Source: Epiperipatus broadwayi (lineage: Eukaryota > Onychophora > Udeonychophora > Euonychophora > Peripatidae). From it: a stretch of 64,000 bases of DNA. Below the pieces are notes generated by a model. It saw nothing but the letters and a program-made list of their open reading frames with translations, had not been told where the DNA came from and ran no database searches. The translations under genes were made by a program, and so were the position numbers. The stretch covers positions 428,517 to 492,516 of the forward strand of contig JAQFVV010012575.1 in the NCBI GenBank assembly GCA_028023455.1. The letters are read 5' to 3'. Shown piece after piece: positions 59,140 through 64,000 of this stretch (position 1 is its first letter; each line of letters begins with the position of its first letter).

Positions 59140-60980
59140 GTTATGCCAAATGTTTCATATCTGATGCACATTTTATCACTTTCAATAATGTACATGTTTG
59201 AACTAAATTCATCTATCATTCTATTTCTCAAACTGTCTTTAATTAAATTCATTTCTGAAAACAATGATTCACATGGACAATATAGTGATCACTAATTTTT
59301 TTAAACAATTAAATGTTTCAGGAATAGCATTCCAGGTGATCAATAGTTCCTCTTCAGCATTCTTTTTACATATGCTCAATAACCAATCAATCATTTTCCA
59401 TTGTTTCTAACTCATTCCTCAAATCAAAAAATTTCTGTTTCCATATAGAACTGGATTGAAAATTGACGGATTGCATTTGCATATCTTCCAAATTAAATCA
59501 CTCAAAAATTTTTAACTTGAGACTATCCATTGATATTATGTCTGGATATAATATAAATTTTGATGGTTCTGAAAATTGTCTGAATTATGTAAATCTTAAA
59601 AATAATAATCAATTATTGATTGAATATCAGCATAAAACCCTTGCATCAATTTTACTTGATATGACTTCTCATGAGATTGTAAATCAATCAAGAACCTTTT
59701 TATATTTAAAAAATATTTGCAGGTGTAAGAAATAATATCATGGTTGAAAATTTGTAATTTAACTTCAAATGCTTTGATCAAATCAAATATGATAATTGTC
59801 TTATTATAACCTTGCAGTTTCACATTTAATTCATTTAAATGTGAACACTTATCAGTAAAAAAAACATTAATTTTGACAACCATTCAACATCCATTAATTC
59901 ATTATATTTTTCAATAATTTTTTCATTAGAAAAATCAGTCTAATTTCATCTAAACACTCAATGAATATTTGAAGAACTTTTCCTCAATTTAACCATCCGT
60001 CATTGTTATCCATAAGTAAACCATTGTATACTGAGTTCACCTCACTCAATAAATTTAAATGTTTGTATTTATTTAGAGCTTGTGTAGATATAAAATTGAC
60101 TTAGTCCCAACATTTATAACATCATCCAATAACTTAAAGCTGGTCTTCATGCATAAAACCTGCTGATATATAATGCAATGAAACCCAAAATTGAATGTCC
60201 AATACAGTTGGTAAATAAACTGAGAAAACCATTTTCTTTTCCAGTCATACTTTGAGCATTATTTCTAATTACTGATCCAATTTTGGCAACATCTACTTAT
60301 TTTTCAGTATGTACAATTGAAACTTCATTGCAAATATCTATTCTTTTTATCGTTGTTACTAAATGAGATTAAACTGATCAATTCTTCTTTGATGTTATTC
60401 CCAACACAATAGTGAATAAAAATAGCCAAAACGAGCTGATCCATTTATGTTTGTACTTTCATCAAGGCATAGAGAAATTAAACTAGAAGATTTTATATAT
60501 CTTTTTTGTTGGTAAATTATATTGTTAGCTATTTGCAGGATTCTTTCATTAACCAATGATAAATCTTTTATTCCTGAATAATTTTGTTTCCAAGCTTCTT
60601 TCATATATTTTCCACCATTAAAAGGTTTCCTGTGTTTGGCAATTACATTTGAAATAAAAAAACTAGCAGCAGTTATATTTGAACAATTTTCGACAAATTT
60701 CATTATAGATGTTTATTGAATATTCATATTTTTAAATGCTTGGGCAATATATTCTTTTTGTTCATCTTTACTTTTTTCACAGAGTGATTTGATGATAGGG
60801 CTCATAATATCATTTTACTAATAAGGTTCTCAATACAACTGTTCTGGAACATAAAACACGTACTGCCTTGATGCCTTTGTTAATCATTCCATATTCATCA
60901 ATCCACTAATTTTGAAATTCTCTATTGCTTGACAATTTTTTTTATATTTTCATTAGTCATATTAATATAATGGTAACAAA
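59140..60980 (-). pseudogene. hAT-superfamily transposase (GTF2IRD2/ZBED5-like), broken
   Basis: Read on the minus strand from the right. About 60830-60900: a BED-zinc-finger-like trace (KAVRVLCSRTVVLRTLL). 60395-60703: AASFFISNVIAKHRKPF, then SLISLCLDESTN holding the first catalytic Asp. About 59930-60060: LLSEVNSVYNGLL, WLN.GKVLQIFIECLDEI (the 'RWLS.GK.L..F' block of this group). 59760-59883: FFTDKCSHLNELNVKLQG. 59222-59280: CPCESLFSEMNLIKDSLRNR, the C-terminal dimerisation box. The order and wording fit the hAT group that gave rise to vertebrate GTF2IRD2 and ZBED5. Several frameshifts and stops make it inactive. I did not find terminal inverted repeats. Confidence 0.88.
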
Positions 60981-63900
60981 TTTATTTAAAAGTAAATTTA
61001 AATGAGCTTTAGTAATTTTATAAATCAAAGATTGATTATATGTTAAAATATATTATTATCCTTACATTTCACATTTACAGCAAAACTTCAAGCAAAAACA
61101 AAATGTAGTTTGATATAATTGATTATGCATTTTGTTCCTTTATTTGCAATTTTGATTACATTAATAAAATGAATGGCATCAACACGTTTAGATTAAAAAA
61201 GATTAGTTCAGAAAACCATTTTATTACTTTTACTTTAGATTTGAAAAATTTACTTCAAAGTGTTATAAAATATTTTACTGAGTTTACTTTCTAGTTAAAT
61301 TGGAATCATTTGATAGGCTTATAGAATATGATAGCACAGTTTACCTGTACCACTTTATTTGACTTAAAATATCATTCCCAAATTTTGTAATTTATTGCTT
61401 CTAATCATAGTTAAATTGTAAATTGAATTCTAATATAATATATTTATTTATTTTATCTTTAGTTTGCAGTAAATTTTTATTAGTACAGTGATAGGTTCAC
61501 CATCACTGCTATAAAGAATGCATAAAATTTCAACTCTAGGATCTATAAAAATTCCATCATAGAACATTAAGATTATGCTAAAGCATGAACACTAGAAGGT
61601 TCATTTCAGTTGGATTTCTGATGAGCTACATACAACACATCAAAGTAAAATATAAGCCTTGCTCCATTTTGAGTCTTAGGGATTGAATGATATAAAACTT
61701 TAAAGTAAAGCAATGCTTCCTTTTGAGACTTAGAGGCTGATAAATTCTACAAACTTTTGAACTGTATCTTGCTTCCTCTGAGCCTTACAGGTGAGAGAGT
61801 AATTAAAGAAGAAAAAATGTTGAAGCAGCACCCAAGATAAAATACAATTCACCACATGGCAACATAGTGTCTTATGTACATGACAAAATACTAATACATC
61901 ACCAGGAGTAGAATATGTCTAAACAAACTATAAAAACATTTTTTTGTCCTTTGCATAAATAACTACCTTGGTTACATGCTTCTAAGTTATTTCCTACATT
62001 GAAATTATTAATTTAATAACTGTTTTTTCAATATTAATAACAGTCATTCTTGCTTTCTAGCAAGATGGTAATTTATCTTATTAGTCAGTTTAATGCCATT
62101 TTCTGAATTGTCATATATTTTAACTTTTGAAAACATTATTTAATTTAATTTTTTCTTAAAACATTTTTCTTTTAATCATTCCATGGTCGACAGAGAATAA
62201 GCCATCACTTTATTTATCTATTATTAAGTTTTACCTCTCTCCAGATATTTCTTTAGTGGTGGAGATGTCACTTGGGATAGTTCAAAAAATATCATATTGT
62301 CTTCATTCTGGAATAAATTTTTTTAATCTCCTTTCTCTTTTTTTACACTTTCTTTTTTATTCCACGCACAGGCAATAGAAATGGACAGACTGTCAATAGT
62401 AATCCATTGATTCAAACTCAGGATATAATTACAGCATTTTACTCTTTTTGACTGTCTTTTATTATTTAGCATTGACCACCTCTACTTTTAATGTTCTTAA
62501 CTTGTTTTTGTCGTTTTTCTTTCTAATATTCACCAAATTCATCGAATCTCTTCTATTTATAACAAGGATCTAGGCACCATATTGAATTTTTAAAAAAATG
62601 ATTTGAAACACAATTTAAACAATAACTTCAGTTTTAAGCATGTTAGATTAAAATGCTGTATATTGACAGAAAATAGAAACACTAAGGAAAACAATAACGC
62701 TAAGAGATATAGTGATTACCATTAAAAAAGTAAGAAAAAAAAAGAAATTTCAACATTCAAAATAATTATTACTTTATTGTTTGTTCATAATTTCTAATTT
62801 ATCATGAAATAAGTTTAAATTACATCTTCAGTGATAATTTCTTTGTATTCCTCACAAAATTCTCATTCAAACCATATATAATACTTCTTACCTGAAATAA
62901 TCCATAGCTTCAGAATTTCAAAAAATAGTCATATAAGAATTCTTCATTTTTATCTTGTACCCCAAAAGTTAACAAATCTCAAGGTATTTATAAGAAAAAG
63001 ATTCATCCCAATAAAAGATTCAAAATAAATCATTTCCAGAAGGTAAATATGCATTTGTCATCATAGCAATCCAAAACTAGAAATTGAAGGCTACTGTCAG
63101 TATCAATGATAAAATGAGTTTCACCTCTTCATTTTATATTTTTTGTGTACGCCAGTGATGTTTATATTCTTTGTGCACACCAGTGATGCTATCTTGTTAT
63201 ATTTATTGTCCCACAGAGATATAATTTATCTGCATATAGCTTATTTACTTGAAAATAATATGATGCAAAATGTGGCAAAACTACTGACTCCACAGCATGA
63301 ATACCAAGGCATAGGCAAGAATCAGAATTTAATTCTTTGCCTGTATACAATTCCATGTGATATACATAACCATTGTGGCTATCATCACAAATACTACTTG
63401 AAACCTTTCTTTATTGGTTTTAAAACTTTGTATTTTCACATGGTATGATGTCCAGTAAATTTTGTGATTGCTTTATCCACTGCAACCTTTCTGTAATTTG
63501 ATAGTCTTAAAATTTACATTGCACTGCTCTATAATACTTTAATTTTATATATAAAAATCATTACCTGTTATACAAACATGGACATGCAGTGCAAACACAA
63601 ACACACTAATACAATTATAAACACACCAATAAATTATTAAACCTTTTGAGATTCATTATGTCTATAAAATAGGGTTGCCTCAAACTTGGACCAGAGCCCC
63701 AAAATTACATTGTACATAAACCATCATGTTATACTTAAATACAAGTATAATTTATATACCACATACATTAAAACAAACACAAACCCATTAATAAATTATA
63801 ATTTTTAAAAATAATAAAACTCTGCAAATAATAGAAAAATTTAAAATATGGAAAAAAAAATAAAATAAAATTGAATGCTTATGAGCAGCCAAATTATATT

Positions 63901-64000
63901 ATACACAAACCACTGCATTATATTATCAAACATTTTTCAAACAATAAAGTACATAATTTTTTGTGAAAATTTGATCAATATAAATTCAATTTTAAATTTT
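60981..64000. other. No recognised gene
   Basis: AT-rich sequence. 62150-62600 reads in part like old minus-strand coding sequence but matches nothing I know. A short imperfect duplication (gtacgccagtgatgtttata / cacaccagtgatgctatctt) lies at 63148-63195. An open frame at 63143-63448 (101 codons, plus) has no recognised domain. Confidence 0.4.

Overview
This is AT-rich (by eye roughly three quarters A+T) nuclear DNA from a eukaryote, almost certainly an invertebrate animal. The evidence is decayed Penelope-like, RTE-type and other LINE retrotransposons, a hAT transposase related to the animal GTF2IRD2/ZBED5 group, tRNA-derived short repeats, very long microsatellites, and no operon-like gene layout. 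I cannot fix the phylum. No complete host gene is visible. The best hints of host coding sequence are two splice-flanked, phase-compatible short exons at 38.7 and 40.0 kb.

Layout. 1-7 kb: a Penelope-like (PLE) GIY-YIG remnant, a small snap-back element with hammerhead-like cores, and a 1.5-kb inverted dimer of a PLE 3' end that carries an exact 19-nt match to an Illumina adapter. 7-13 kb: a decayed snap-back copy, an RTE insertion with a 14-bp target duplication, a 672-bp (TATC)n and a 229-bp (AAT/AAC)n array. 13-19 kb: tRNA-like blocks, a foldback MITE, another snap-back copy, an interspersed repeat and a glycine-tRNA-like pseudogene. 19-28 kb: more of that repeat, three RTE fragments, two clean snap-back elements and a PLE remnant. 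27.8-30.8 kb: a snap-back element with perfect 64-bp arms, split by a 2.7-kb segment of different composition. 32-35 kb: a broken coiled-coil ORF interrupted by a Tigger-like transposon. 35-44.6 kb: few recognisable repeats and the candidate exons. 44.7-57 kb: foldback elements, a hammerhead-bearing copy, a fourth GIY-YIG remnant, a LINE reverse transcriptase, a polyadenylated retrocopy, tRNA-Gly-like genes and an inverted repeat cluster. 59-61 kb: a hAT transposase pseudogene.

The most interesting pattern is shared by six loci (3.75, 5.26, 22.8, 23.7, 27.8 and 45.6 kb). Each is an inverted dimer with a short unpaired extension on one side only and an exact 13-15 bp direct repeat outside. One is plainly a PLE (GIY-YIG endonuclease). 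Others carry sequences that fit a type I hammerhead ribozyme: CTGANGA, a stem II hairpin, GAAA, a two-pair stem III, GTC, and a stem I with an internal loop. I infer a family of small non-autonomous snap-back retroelements mobilised by PLEs, which are known to carry hammerhead motifs. The adapter match means part of this assembly, possibly including one dimer, needs checking against raw reads.
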